Notes under the pieces: generated by a model | Told to the model about the DNA's origin: nothing | What the model saw: only the letters and a program-made list of their open reading frames with translations | Database searches by the model: none | Position numbers and translations under genes: made by a program | Assembly (NCBI RefSeq): GCF_000717655.1 | Contig: NZ_JNZY01000014.1 | Coordinates: 145,330 to 209,329, forward strand | Reading direction: 5' to 3' | Source: Streptomyces katrae | GTDB lineage: Bacteria > Actinomycetota > Actinomycetes > Streptomycetales > Streptomycetaceae | DNA: 64,000 bases | In this document: one piece after another, positions 36,496 to 45,674 of the stretch | Numbering within the stretch: position 1 is the first letter of the stretch | How the letters are laid out: the number at the start of each line of letters is the position of its first letter

Positions 36496-39272
36496 GTCTG
36501 GTCGGAACCGCGTGCGTTCGCCCCGGCTGCCCGGGGTCGTACGAGGACATGGGCGACGGCGGGCTGTACTGCGACACCTGCGGTCTGGCGCCGGTCGGCG
36601 CCGTCGCCGCGGGCGCGGAGGAGCTGGTCTCGCCGCCGACGGGGATGACGAGCGCGGCCCGGCACGGCGACTCCCGGGGCTCGCAGGGTTCCCAGGGCTC
36701 GCACGGTTCGGCCCGGTCGGGCCGGTCGGGGTCGACATCGGCCTCGGCGCGCTCCTCGCGGTCCTCGCGTTCGTCGTCCTCCCGGCGCTCGGTGTCGGGC
36801 CGGCTCTCGCGCTCCCTGTCGGGCGCCGCGTCCACCCGCTCGGTGTCCGTGCGCAGTTCGGGTTCGGCGACCGGGCCCTCGGGGCGCAGCCGGCTGGGCG
36901 CCGGGCTGGTCAACGTCCCGGAGGTGCCGCGTCCGGATCCCTCGGCGGCGGTGCTGGAGAACCCGGAGGTGCCGGAGCGCAAGCGGTTCTGCTCGCGCTC
37001 GGACTGCGGGGCTCCGGTGGGCCGGGCCCGCGGGGACCGGCCGGGCCGGACCGAGGGCTTCTGCACCAAGTGCGGCCACCCGTACTCCTTCGTGCCCAAG
37101 CTGCGCGCGGGAGAGGTCGTGCACGGCCAGTACGAGGTGGCGGGCTGCCTGGCGCACGGCGGTCTCGGCTGGGTGTACCTGGCGGTGGACCGGGCCGTGT
37201 CGGACCGGTGGGTGGTGCTCAAGGGCCTGCTGGACACCGGGGACCAGGACGCGATGGCCGCGGCGATCTCGGAGCGGCGCTTCCTCGCGGAGATCGAGCA
37301 CTCCAACATCGTGCGGATCTACAACTTCGTGGAGCACCTGGACCAGCGGACCGGCTCGCTGGACGGGTACATCGTCATGGAGTACGTCGGCGGCAAATCG
37401 CTGAAGGAGATAGCGAACGAGCGGCGGCGGCCGGACGGGCGCCGCGATCCGCTGCCGGTGGAGCAGGCCTGTGCGTACGGCATCGAGGCGCTGGAGGCGC
37501 TCGGGCACCTGCACAGCCGCAACCTGCTGTACTGCGACTTCAAGGTCGACAATGCGATCCAGCAGCAGGACCAGCTGAAGCTGATCGACATGGGCGCGGT
37601 GCGCCGGATGGACGACGAGGAGTCGGCCATCTACGGCACGGTGGGCTACCAGGCGCCGGAGGTGGCGGAGCTCGGCCCGTCGGTCGCCTCCGACCTGTAC
37701 ACGGTGGCGCGGACGCTGGCCGTCCTGACCTTCGACTTCCAGGGCTACACGAACGTGTTCGTGGATTCGCTGCCGGACCCGGAGCACATCGAGGTGTTCG
37801 GGCGGTACGAGTCCTTCTACCGGCTGCTGGTCCGGGCGACCGACCCGGATCCGGACCGCCGCTTCTCGTCGGCGCAGGAGATGGCGGACCAGCTGACGGG
37901 CGTGCTGCGGGAGGTCGTCGCCCTGCAGACCGGCCAGCCGCGGCCGCAGGTGTCCACGCTCTTCGGGCCCGAGCTCCGGGTGCCGGACACCCGGCTGTTC
38001 GCCGACGCGGCCGGGGCCGAGGTGTCCCGGCTGGGCGCACGGACGCTGCCGGCTCCCGCCGCGGTACGCAGGCTCGGGCGCAGGCCGGGGCCGCCGGGCC
38101 TGCCGCCCGCTCCGGCGGGTGCCGTGGCCCACGCCCCTGCGGGGACGCCGGGGGTGGCTGCCCTCGCGGCGCCGCTCGGGACCACCGCGACGCACCGGGT
38201 CGGCGGCCCGGTCGCCGCAGCGGCGCCCGCGGGTACCGTCCCGGCCGCGCGCCAGGCCCCGGTGCCGCCCGGCCGGCACACGACGGGGGCGGGTCCCGTG
38301 GCGGGCGGACCGGTGGCGGTGCCCGTACCGGCCGTCCATCCCGCGGGACTGGCCCCGCTGGACGCGAGGGGCATGGCGCTCGCCCTGCCGGTGCCGCTGG
38401 TGGCCGCGGGCGACCCGAACGCCGGCTTCCTGGCCGGACTGCTGGCCTCCGCACCGGGCGACCTCCTGGGCGCCCTGCACTCGGCGCCCGCCGACTCGGC
38501 GGAACTGCGGCTGCGCGAGCTGCGGGCCCGCCTGGAGCTCGGCGAACTCGCCGCGGCCGGCAGCGCCCTGACCGACCTGGAGGCCCGGCATCCGGACGAC
38601 TGGCGGGTGGTGTGGGCCCGCGGGATCGCCTCGCTGGCCACCGGCGAGGACGAGATAGCGGCCCTGTCCTTCGACGCCATCTACGACGCCTTCCCGGGCG
38701 AGCCCGCGCCGAAGCTGGCGCTGGGCCTGTGCGCGGAGGTCCTGGGCCAGCTGGACAACGCCGCCGAGTACTACCGGCTGGTCTGGATCACCGACCCGGG
38801 ATTCGTGAGCGCGGCCTTCGGGCTGGCCCGCGTCCAGCTCGCCGCGGGCGACCGGGCCGGGGCGGTGCGCACGCTGGAGTCCGTGCCCGAGGCGTCGATC
38901 CACTACACCGCCGCACGAGTGGCGGCGGTACGGGCACGCCTGCGCGACCGGTCTCCCGAGGAGGCGCTGCTGCCGGATCTGGCGGCCGCTGCCGCGCAGG
39001 TGGAGGCCCTGGAGCGGTTCGGCCTGGACGCGGTGCGCCACGAGCGGCTGTCGACGGAGGTTCTGGGCTCGGCCCTGGACTGGGTACTGTCGGGTAGCCG
39101 GGGTTCCGACCCCGGTCGGACCTCGCTGCTCGGCAGTCAACTGGACGAGCGGGGCCTGCGCTTCGGCCTGGAGCGCTCGTACCGCGTACTCGCGCGGCTG
39201 GCGCAGCGGGGCGAGGACAGGATCGAACTGGTGGAGCGGGCAAACCGTTTCCGTCCCCGGACGTGGGTGTGA
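36492..39272 (+). CDS. pknG: Serine/threonine protein kinase PknG
   Basis: Soluble kinase of 926 aa, longer than the 750-aa mycobacterial PknG. Order: N-terminal zinc ribbon (CVRPGC...CDTC, residues 8-30); Ser/Arg-rich disordered region (about 55-140); rubredoxin-like domain (CSRSDCG...CTKCG, about 165-200); kinase domain from about 210; Ala/Pro linker; TPR-type helices (about 665-926). The Gly loop is LAHGGLGWVYLA, the ATP lysine is Lys244, the catalytic loop YCDFKVDN replaces HRD (Asp349) and DMG replaces DFG (Asp366). In mycobacteria PknG phosphorylates the FHA protein GarA to set 2-oxoglutarate and glutamate flux. ATG at 36492 overlaps the preceding stop. Confidence 0.95.
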   Translation: MSLVGTACVRPGCPGSYEDMGDGGLYCDTCGLAPVGAVAAGAEELVSPPTGMTSAARHGDSRGSQGSQGSHGSARSGRSGSTSASARSSRSSRSSSSRRSVSGRLSRSLSGAASTRSVSVRSSGSATGPSGRSRLGAGLVNVPEVPRPDPSAAVLENPEVPERKRFCSRSDCGAPVGRARGDRPGRTEGFCTKCGHPYSFVPKLRAGEVVHGQYEVAGCLAHGGLGWVYLAVDRAVSDRWVVLKGLLDTGDQDAMAAAISERRFLAEIEHSNIVRIYNFVEHLDQRTGSLDGYIVMEYVGGKSLKEIANERRRPDGRRDPLPVEQACAYGIEALEALGHLHSRNLLYCDFKVDNAIQQQDQLKLIDMGAVRRMDDEESAIYGTVGYQAPEVAELGPSVASDLYTVARTLAVLTFDFQGYTNVFVDSLPDPEHIEVFGRYESFYRLLVRATDPDPDRRFSSAQEMADQLTGVLREVVALQTGQPRPQVSTLFGPELRVPDTRLFADAAGAEVSRLGARTLPAPAAVRRLGRRPGPPGLPPAPAGAVAHAPAGTPGVAALAAPLGTTATHRVGGPVAAAAPAGTVPAARQAPVPPGRHTTGAGPVAGGPVAVPVPAVHPAGLAPLDARGMALALPVPLVAAGDPNAGFLAGLLASAPGDLLGALHSAPADSAELRLRELRARLELGELAAAGSALTDLEARHPDDWRVVWARGIASLATGEDEIAALSFDAIYDAFPGEPAPKLALGLCAEVLGQLDNAAEYYRLVWITDPGFVSAAFGLARVQLAAGDRAGAVRTLESVPEASIHYTAARVAAVRARLRDRSPEEALLPDLAAAAAQVEALERFGLDAVRHERLSTEVLGSALDWVLSGSRGSDPGRTSLLGSQLDERGLRFGLERSYRVLARLAQRGEDRIELVERANRFRPRTWV

Positions 39273-39275
39273 GTG

Positions 39276-40874
39276 ATGTCGATGCATCGGCCGTCTGGCT
39301 GCCCCAGCTGCGCGGAGCCCCTCGAGGAGGGTGACCGTTTCTGCGGAGTCTGCGGCTCCCCCGTGTCCGCCGCGCCCCCGCCCGTGTCCCGGGACAACCC
39401 GACCCGGCCGATCCCGCCGCTCCCGGCGGGACCGGCCGGCGGGTACGCCCTCGCGGAGCCCGCGCCCGGGTGGGGCAGTGTCGCGGCCGGTGCGGCGCCC
39501 ACGCTGGTCGGCGACTCCGCCGGCTGGTCCGCATCGGCGGATGCGGATCCGGCCGCCGAGCCCGGCGCGGAGGCGGCCGCACGGCCGGCCCCCGACCCGG
39601 CCGCCGCCGCGCGCCTGGTCGCGGAGCCCGTCGCCCCGCCGGTCGCCGCGCCCGTAGCCGAGGCCGCGCCCGTACCGCCGCAGGGGCCCTCGTACGGGGC
39701 GCCCGGGCCGGCGTACGGCGGCGTGCCCGATCCGGCGGCCGGGGGCGAGATCCGCCACGACCGGCCCGGCAGCACCCCCACCCCTCCCGACGGGGCCCCC
39801 TGGGGCGCGGCCGAAGCCGCGTACGGCGCCGCCGGCCCCGCGCACGAGGACCCGTACGCCTCCGGCAGCCCGCAGGGCAGTGGTCCCGCGGCCGCCGACG
39901 GCGGGAAGACCTGCGTGGCCTGCCGGGCCGGGCGGGTCGACACCGACGGCTACTGCGAGCACTGCGGTCACGCCCAGCCCCGGGAGCGGGACCACCTCGA
40001 GGAGGAGCTCGGCAGCGTCGCCGCCGTCAGCGACCGGGGGCTGCGCCACCACCGCAACGAGGACTCGTTCGCGGTCGCGGCCACTGCCCTGCCCGACGGC
40101 TCGGCCGCCACCGTGGCCATCGTCTGCGACGGCGTCTCCTCCGCCAGCCGCCCCGACGAGGCATCGGCCGCCGCGGCCGGCGCCGCCAACGAGGCCCTGC
40201 TCGAAGCCCTCCCGCGCGGCGCCCACCCGCAGGAGGCCATGCACGACGCCATCCTGGCCGCGGCCTCCGCCGTGAACGCCCTGGCCCCGGAGGTCCCCGG
40301 CGCGCAGAACGCCCCCGCCTGCACCCTGGTCGGCGCCGTCGTCAGCGGCGGCCTGCTGACCATCGGATGGGTCGGCGACAGCCGCGCGTACTGGGTCCCC
40401 GACGACCGCGACGCCCTGCCGCGCCGCCTCACCGAGGACGACTCCTGGGCGGCCCAGATGGTCGCGGCCGGGCTGATGGGCGAGGCCGAGGCCTACGCCG
40501 ACGTCCGCGCCCACGCCATCACCGGCTGGCTCGGGGCCGACGCGTACGACCTGGAGCCGCACACCGCCACCTTCAAGCCGGACCACGCGGGCGTCGTGGT
40601 CGTCTGCACCGACGGGCTGTGGAACTACGCAGAGTCCGCCCAGGACATGGCCCAGGTCCTGCCCGCGGACGCCGCCGCCCGCCCCCTGCACAGTGCGCAG
40701 GTCCTGGTGGGGCACGCCCTCGACGGGGGCGGCCACGACAACGTCACGGTCGCCGTCGTCCCGTTCGCCGCGCCGGCCGGGCCGGGAGCAGCAGAGCCGG
40801 CGACAGCCGCGTCGAGGCCTCAGCAGCCGCAAGCGGAATCGGAAATGGAAGCGGAAGTGCGCCCTCAGGGCTGA
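39276..40874 (+). CDS. PP2C-type serine/threonine phosphatase with zinc ribbons
   Basis: Protein of 532 aa from ATG at 39276 (GTG 39273 and ATG 39282 are alternatives), 3 nt after pknG. A zinc ribbon (CPSCAEP...CGVCG, about 9-27) is followed by 180 residues of Pro/Ala-rich linker. A second ribbon (CVACRAG...CEHCG, about 210-230) precedes the PP2C domain. Metal-binding motifs are RHHRNEDSF, VCDGVSS, VGDSRAY, CTDGLWNY and GGHDNVTV. It should reverse PknG-dependent phosphorylation. The paired zinc ribbons echo those of PknG and the FHA protein. Confidence 0.93.
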   Translation: MSMHRPSGCPSCAEPLEEGDRFCGVCGSPVSAAPPPVSRDNPTRPIPPLPAGPAGGYALAEPAPGWGSVAAGAAPTLVGDSAGWSASADADPAAEPGAEAAARPAPDPAAAARLVAEPVAPPVAAPVAEAAPVPPQGPSYGAPGPAYGGVPDPAAGGEIRHDRPGSTPTPPDGAPWGAAEAAYGAAGPAHEDPYASGSPQGSGPAAADGGKTCVACRAGRVDTDGYCEHCGHAQPRERDHLEEELGSVAAVSDRGLRHHRNEDSFAVAATALPDGSAATVAIVCDGVSSASRPDEASAAAAGAANEALLEALPRGAHPQEAMHDAILAAASAVNALAPEVPGAQNAPACTLVGAVVSGGLLTIGWVGDSRAYWVPDDRDALPRRLTEDDSWAAQMVAAGLMGEAEAYADVRAHAITGWLGADAYDLEPHTATFKPDHAGVVVVCTDGLWNYAESAQDMAQVLPADAAARPLHSAQVLVGHALDGGGHDNVTVAVVPFAAPAGPGAAEPATAASRPQQPQAESEMEAEVRPQG

Positions 40875-40910
40875 TCCAGCCGCCCCGTCCCTCTCCTAGG
40901 AGTCCAACCG

Positions 40911-42236
40911 ATGGCGAACTTCGCCAAGCCGAGCGCCCCGCGCTTCAGCGTGGAGGTGTACCAGAACGAGTTCCTCCCCGAGGGCGGGCGGGACGTCCAC
41001 GCCATCGTCACGGTCACGTCCACCGGCGGCGCCGCCGCCACCCGGGCGGCGGCCGCCCACGGCTCGGCCGCCGTCGTGATCATGGTGGACTGCTCGGGGT
41101 CCATGGAGTACCCGCCGGACAAGATGCGCGGCGCCCGCGAGGCCACCGCCGCCGCCATCGACACCCTGCGCGACGGCACCGCGTTCGCCGTCATCGCCGG
41201 GACGCACGTGGCCAAGGAGGTGTACCCCGGCCAGGGCCGCCTGGCGGTAGCCGACCCGGCCACCCGCGCCCAGGCCAAGGAGGCCCTGCGGTCCCTGAGT
41301 TCCGGCGGCGGAACCGCCATCGGCACCTGGCTGCGTCTGGCCGACGGCCTGCTGCGCCAGTCCTCGGCCGCCATACGGCACGGCATCCTGCTCACCGACG
41401 GCCGCAACGAGCACGAGGACCCGGCCGTGCTCCGCGCCACTCTCGACGCCTGCGCGGGCCGCTTCACCTGCGACGCCCGCGGGGTGGGGACCGACTGGGA
41501 GGTCAAGGAGGTCACCGGCATCGCGAGCGCCCTGCTCGGCTCGGCCGACATCGTGGCCGATCCGGCGCACCTCACCGAGGACTTCACGCGCATGATGGAG
41601 AACGTCATGGGCAAGGAAGTCGCGGACGTCGCGCTGCGCCTGTGGACCCCGGTCGGCGTGGAGATCCAGTACGTCAAGCAGGTCGCGCCCACCGTCCAGG
41701 ACCTCAGCGACCGCCGCACCGAGGCGGGCCCGCGCGCCGGCGACTACCCGACCGGGTCGTGGGGCGACGAGTCCCGCGAGTACCACGTGTGCGTCCGGGT
41801 TCCGGCCGCGTCCGTCGGGCAGGAGATGCTGGCCGCCCGGGCCACGCTCCTCCTCCCCGGCGCGCCGGGCGAACCGCCGGCCACGCTCGCCCAGGGGCTG
41901 GTCCGGGCGGTGTGGACGGACGATCTGGCCGCCTCCACCGCCATCAACCCGCAGGTCGCCCACTACACGGGGCAGGCGGAGCTCGCGCAGGCTATCCAAC
42001 AGGGCCTGGAAGCGCGCAAACTGGGCGATGTCGACGGCGCCACGGCCAAGCTCGGCCGTGCCGTGCAGCTGGCCAGTGCCTCCGGAAACGCAGACACGGC
42101 CAAACTGCTCGCGAAGGTGGTGGATGTCGTCGATGCCGCGGCGGGTACTGTGCGGCTGAAGGCGAAGGTCGCGGATGCCGACGAGATGACCCTCGAAACG
42201 CGTTCGATCCAGACCGTCCGAGTGAAGAAGACCTGA
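40911..42236 (+). CDS. VWA-domain protein
   Basis: Protein of 441 aa with ATG at 40911 and CTAGGAG upstream. The von Willebrand factor A domain (about 50-240) has an intact MIDAS start, DCSGS, with Asp60, and the later LTDGRNEHE. The C-terminal region is beta-rich, then helical (QAELAQAIQQGLEARKLGD), ending in a basic tail. There is no signal peptide, so it acts in the cytoplasm, probably as a metal-dependent protein-binding platform or a phosphorylation target. It sits between phosphatase and FHA genes with short gaps. Confidence 0.9.
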   Translation: MANFAKPSAPRFSVEVYQNEFLPEGGRDVHAIVTVTSTGGAAATRAAAAHGSAAVVIMVDCSGSMEYPPDKMRGAREATAAAIDTLRDGTAFAVIAGTHVAKEVYPGQGRLAVADPATRAQAKEALRSLSSGGGTAIGTWLRLADGLLRQSSAAIRHGILLTDGRNEHEDPAVLRATLDACAGRFTCDARGVGTDWEVKEVTGIASALLGSADIVADPAHLTEDFTRMMENVMGKEVADVALRLWTPVGVEIQYVKQVAPTVQDLSDRRTEAGPRAGDYPTGSWGDESREYHVCVRVPAASVGQEMLAARATLLLPGAPGEPPATLAQGLVRAVWTDDLAASTAINPQVAHYTGQAELAQAIQQGLEARKLGDVDGATAKLGRAVQLASASGNADTAKLLAKVVDVVDAAAGTVRLKAKVADADEMTLETRSIQTVRVKKT

Positions 42237-42280
42237 GAAGACCTGACGCGATGACGCAGGCTGAAGGGGGAAGAGCCGCC

Positions 42281-43318
42281 ATGCCGACCTGCCCGAACGG
42301 GCACCAGTCCGCCTCCGACGACTGGTGCGAGGTCTGCGGCCACCGCATGGCTGCCGCCACGGGTGCGCCCGCGGCGCCCTCCTACGGCTACGGCTACCCT
42401 CCCACCGCCGGTGAGCCGACCGCCCAGGCGGAGCTCTGCCCGCAGTGCCGCACCCCGCGCGAGGCCATGGCCCCGTTCTGCGAGGAGTGCCGGTACAACT
42501 TCCTGACCCGCTCGGCGACCTCGTACACACCGCTGGGCACGGACGCGGGTGCCGGCGGCGCGACCGGCGCCGGGGCAACCCCGCCACCTCCGCCGCCTGC
42601 GCCGCCTGCGCCGCCCGCGCCGCCGGCTCCTGCCCCGGCGCCGTTCTCCCAGGACCACTTCGAGTACCAGGGCTCCCGGCCGTCCCGGGTCAACCGGCCG
42701 GCGGAGCCCCTGCAGCGCGAGGACGACTGGCTGCTGCCGCCCCCGGCACACGAGCAGCACCAGGCCCAGCCCCAGCAGCAGTACCGGCAGCAGCCCCCGC
42801 AGCAGGAGTACCGGCAGCCGGAGTACCCGCAGCAGCACGAGTACCAGCAGGCCCACCAGCCTCAGCAGCAGCACCAGGCCCAGCCCCCCCAGCCGTTCCC
42901 GCCGCAGAGCACCGGCGCCTGGAGCGCCACGATCGGCCCGGACCGCTCGTACTTCATGGCGATGATGCAGCGCAGCGGACCCGAGGCGGCCGGGCTCAAC
43001 CTGCCCGCGTACTCACCGGAGCAGCACCTTCCGCTCTCCGGCGGCCAGATCACCATCGGCCGCCGCCGCGCCTCGACGGGCGAGTCCCCGGACATCGACC
43101 TGTCGGTGCCCCCGGAGGACCCGGGCGTCTCCCACCAGCACGCGGTGCTCGTCCAGCAGCCCGACCTCAGCTGGGCGGTGGTGGACCAGAACTCCACCAA
43201 CGGCACGACCATCAACGGCGGCGAGGAGCCGATCCAGCCCTACGTCCCGGTGCCGCTCACCGACGGCGACCGGGTCCACGTGGGCGCCTGGACCACCATC
43301 ACCATCCGCCGGGGCTGA
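42281..43318 (+). CDS. FHA-domain protein with N-terminal zinc ribbons
   Basis: Protein of 345 aa from ATG at 42281; an in-frame ATG at 42251 would add ten residues. Two zinc-ribbon-like Cys clusters (CPNGH...CEVCG, 4-19, and CPQCRTP...CEECR, about 50-70) are followed by a Pro-rich and then Gln/Pro-rich linker (about 150-220). The C-terminal FHA domain (about 245-345) has the phosphothreonine-binding pattern GRRRAS, SHQHA and NSTNGT. It is the likely phospho-dependent reader of the locus, comparable in role to GarA, but much larger. It ends the cluster at a hairpin. Confidence 0.92.
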   Translation: MPTCPNGHQSASDDWCEVCGHRMAAATGAPAAPSYGYGYPPTAGEPTAQAELCPQCRTPREAMAPFCEECRYNFLTRSATSYTPLGTDAGAGGATGAGATPPPPPPAPPAPPAPPAPAPAPFSQDHFEYQGSRPSRVNRPAEPLQREDDWLLPPPAHEQHQAQPQQQYRQQPPQQEYRQPEYPQQHEYQQAHQPQQQHQAQPPQPFPPQSTGAWSATIGPDRSYFMAMMQRSGPEAAGLNLPAYSPEQHLPLSGGQITIGRRRASTGESPDIDLSVPPEDPGVSHQHAVLVQQPDLSWAVVDQNSTNGTTINGGEEPIQPYVPVPLTDGDRVHVGAWTTITIRRG

Positions 43319-43326
43319 TCCCCGGC
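43308..43326. terminator. Hairpin at the end of the pknG cluster
   Basis: GCCGGGG-CTGAT-CCCCGGC, a perfect 7-bp stem that includes the FHA gene stop codon, between convergent genes 15 nt apart. Confidence 0.55.
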
Positions 43327-43333
43327 CGCCGGG

Positions 43334-44350
43334 CTACTCCCCCAGGGGCCATACGTACGGGCCCTGGGGGTCGTCGAGCCAGGACCACTGACCCTCCGCG
43401 CTGACCGTCACCCCGAACCGCTCGCGGGCCGGCCTGCCCTCGCCGCGCCACAGGTCCAGGGCCTCGCGCGGGTGCAGTGCGCCCGCCGTCAGTACGAGCA
43501 TGAACTGGAACCGCTCGTTCTCCACCAGCTCGTACGGGAGCCCGTACGACAGCCCGGGCGCGGTCGGCGAGGCCGTGGCCCCGCGGAGCGGGACGAAGTA
43601 CGCCGGGGTGTGCAGGAAGTGGCCCTCCGCGAAGCCGGCGTCCCGGACCGTGAGCGCGATCAGCCCGGTCGACAGCGGGGCCAGGATCCGCGCCCCGGGC
43701 CGGCACTGGCCGAGCCAGGCGTGCGGGATCAGGGGCAGTGTGCAGGTCACCAGGATCCGGTCGAACGGGGCCCGGGAGGGGCAGCCGCGCGCCCCGTCGC
43801 CGGTGACCACGGTCGGCCGGTAGCCGAGCAGGGCCAGGTGCGCCCGCGCGGACTCGGTGATCTCCTCGTCCAGGTCCACCGTGGTGACGTGCTCGTCGCC
43901 GAGCCGGTGGCAGAGCAGCGCGGCGTTGTAGCCGGTGCCGGCGCCGATCTCCAGCACGTCGTGCCCGTCGCGGACGTCCAGCGATTGCAGCATCTTCGCC
44001 ATCAGGGACGGCTGGCTGCTGGAGGAGACCAGTTCGCCGTCGCGCAGCCGGGTGGCGAGCGGGCCGTCCGTGTAGACCCCTCGCAGCCAGCGGGCGCGGT
44101 GGGCCGGGTCCGGGTCCTCGCCCCACAGCCGCTCGTGGCCGGCGCCGCGGCCGGTGAAGAAGTACGGGACGAAGACGTGCCGGGGCACCGCCGCGAAGGC
44201 CGAGCGCCAGGCGGGATCCTGCAGCACTCCGGCGGCGGTCAGCTCCCGCACCTGCGCGGCGTGGGCGGTGTCCCGCAAGTCCCGCGTCTCGGCGTGCGCG
44301 GCCGGCGCGGGATGCGCGGGGCGCGCGGAGTGTGCGGCGTGTGCACCCAT
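43334..44350 (-). CDS. PCMT-like SAM-dependent methyltransferase
   Basis: Protein of 338 aa, start ATG read at 44350. The first 20 residues are an Ala/His/Pro tail. The fold is that of protein-L-isoaspartate O-methyltransferases: VPRHVFVPYFF, then the SAM motif I VLEIGAGTGYNAALL, VTTVDLDEEI and ILVTCTLPLIP. The C-terminal ~110 residues are specific to an actinobacterial subgroup that often modifies peptides or proteins of unknown identity. It is convergent with the FHA gene and divergent from glbO. Confidence 0.85.
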   Translation of the reverse strand: MGAHAAHSARPAHPAPAAHAETRDLRDTAHAAQVRELTAAGVLQDPAWRSAFAAVPRHVFVPYFFTGRGAGHERLWGEDPDPAHRARWLRGVYTDGPLATRLRDGELVSSSSQPSLMAKMLQSLDVRDGHDVLEIGAGTGYNAALLCHRLGDEHVTTVDLDEEITESARAHLALLGYRPTVVTGDGARGCPSRAPFDRILVTCTLPLIPHAWLGQCRPGARILAPLSTGLIALTVRDAGFAEGHFLHTPAYFVPLRGATASPTAPGLSYGLPYELVENERFQFMLVLTAGALHPREALDLWRGEGRPARERFGVTVSAEGQWSWLDDPQGPYVWPLGE

Positions 44351-44488
44351 GGCTCCACTGTCCTGCGGCCGGGCCCGGGAGGCGAGCGGTGGGCGTGGGA
44401 GCCGGGCCGCCGCGGGTGCAGGTGGTCGCCGGCGCCGGTGGTCCTTAAGTCCTCGGTCCTCCGTCCGGGCGTCTGAGACGATGGTCGG

Positions 44489-44893
44489 GTGAATGAGATT
44501 CCGCGGGGCACGCTTCAGGAGCAGACGTTTTACGAGCAGGTGGGCGGCGAGGAGACGTTCCGCCGCCTGGTGCGGCGCTTCTACCAGGGGGTCGCGGAGG
44601 ACCCGCTGCTGCGCCCGATGTACCCGGAGGAGGACCTCGGCCCCGCCGAGGAGCGGTTCGCCCTGTTCCTGATGCAGTACTGGGGCGGCCCGAACACGTA
44701 CAGCGAGGACCGCGGCCACCCGCGCCTGCGGATGCGGCACGCACCGTTCCAGGTGGACGCGGCGGCACACGACGCCTGGCTGGGGCACATGCGCGTTGCG
44801 GTGGACGAGCTGGGCCTGGCGCCGGAGCACGAGGCGCAGCTGTGGCGGTACCTGACGTACGCCGCCGCATCGATGATCAACACCGCGGGCTGA
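44489..44893 (+). CDS. glbO: Truncated haemoglobin, group II
   Basis: Haem protein of 134 aa (2-on-2 globin), GTG at 44489. FYEQVGGEETFRRLVRRFY and PEEDLGPAEERFALFLMQYWGGP are characteristic. The proximal His is in MRHAPF, and the Trp of helix G is in AWLGHM. Group II globins handle O2, NO or peroxide in aerobic actinomycetes. It is monocistronic. Confidence 0.95.
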   Translation: MNEIPRGTLQEQTFYEQVGGEETFRRLVRRFYQGVAEDPLLRPMYPEEDLGPAEERFALFLMQYWGGPNTYSEDRGHPRLRMRHAPFQVDAAAHDAWLGHMRVAVDELGLAPEHEAQLWRYLTYAAASMINTAG

Positions 44894-44954
44894 TCCGTAG
44901 AGGGCCCGTACGGCGCCCGTACGCGGAACGCCGAGCGGAGGGCGCGACCGGAGG

Positions 44955-45674
44955 CTAGACCGGCCGGACCTGGAGGGCGCCCAGGCCGCCGTTGCCGCCG
45001 GGGCGGCGCATCGCGATCGAGCCGTACGGGGTGCGCAGCCGGAGCCAGCCGCCCGAGGCGAGCAGGGCCACCGGCTCGGGGGCGCCGGGTGCGGGGGTAC
45101 CGCTGGCCACGGCCGACCGGATCGGCCGCAGGAAGCCCAGGGACTGCGCGGCATGCACGGCGCGCAGCGGGAGCTCGGTGTCACCCAGCGTCCGGGACCA
45201 GATCTCACGGCCGATGCGGTCCCGCTCGGACCGGGTCCGGTGCTGTGGGGGCAGGGCCTCGTCACGGGCCCGGAACTCTGCGACCGAGGCCGCCACGGCG
45301 GCCCGGATCTCCTCGGCGCCGGGCAGCCCGGGCAGCTGCCGCCAGCCGCCGCGGGGCGGGAGCACCCCGGTCCACGGCGGGCCGGTGACCGGCCCGGGAG
45401 CGGCGGCGCCGGCGGTGGCCTCGTCGACGGATTCCAGCAGCTCGCCGGCGGACACCGTCACGTCCAGCGGCCCGGAGAGGGGCACGGCGAGCCGCACCGT
45501 GCGGATGGCCAGCACCTCGAAGGAAGCCGGCCGTCCGAAGACGGCGAGCGCGCCGCCGCCCGCCTGCGCCTGCAGGCGGACCGCGGCGGCGCGGTCGTAG
45601 TGCACCAGCCGGCCCAGGAAGGCGGCGAGGTCCGCCGCCTCCCCGGAATCGGCGAAGCGCAGCTGCTCGGTCAT
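44955..45674 (-). CDS. Conserved hypothetical protein
   Basis: Protein of 239 aa overlapping the thioesterase gene by 4 nt (ATGA), so translation is probably coupled. It begins MTEQLRFADSGEAADLAAFL and ends with a beta-rich segment. No catalytic motif, membrane segment or signal peptide is visible. It is the last gene of a leftward ettA-thioesterase-hypothetical set. I do not recognise a characterised family. Confidence 0.8.
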   Translation of the reverse strand: MTEQLRFADSGEAADLAAFLGRLVHYDRAAAVRLQAQAGGGALAVFGRPASFEVLAIRTVRLAVPLSGPLDVTVSAGELLESVDEATAGAAAPGPVTGPPWTGVLPPRGGWRQLPGLPGAEEIRAAVAASVAEFRARDEALPPQHRTRSERDRIGREIWSRTLGDTELPLRAVHAAQSLGFLRPIRSAVASGTPAPGAPEPVALLASGGWLRLRTPYGSIAMRRPGGNGGLGALQVRPV

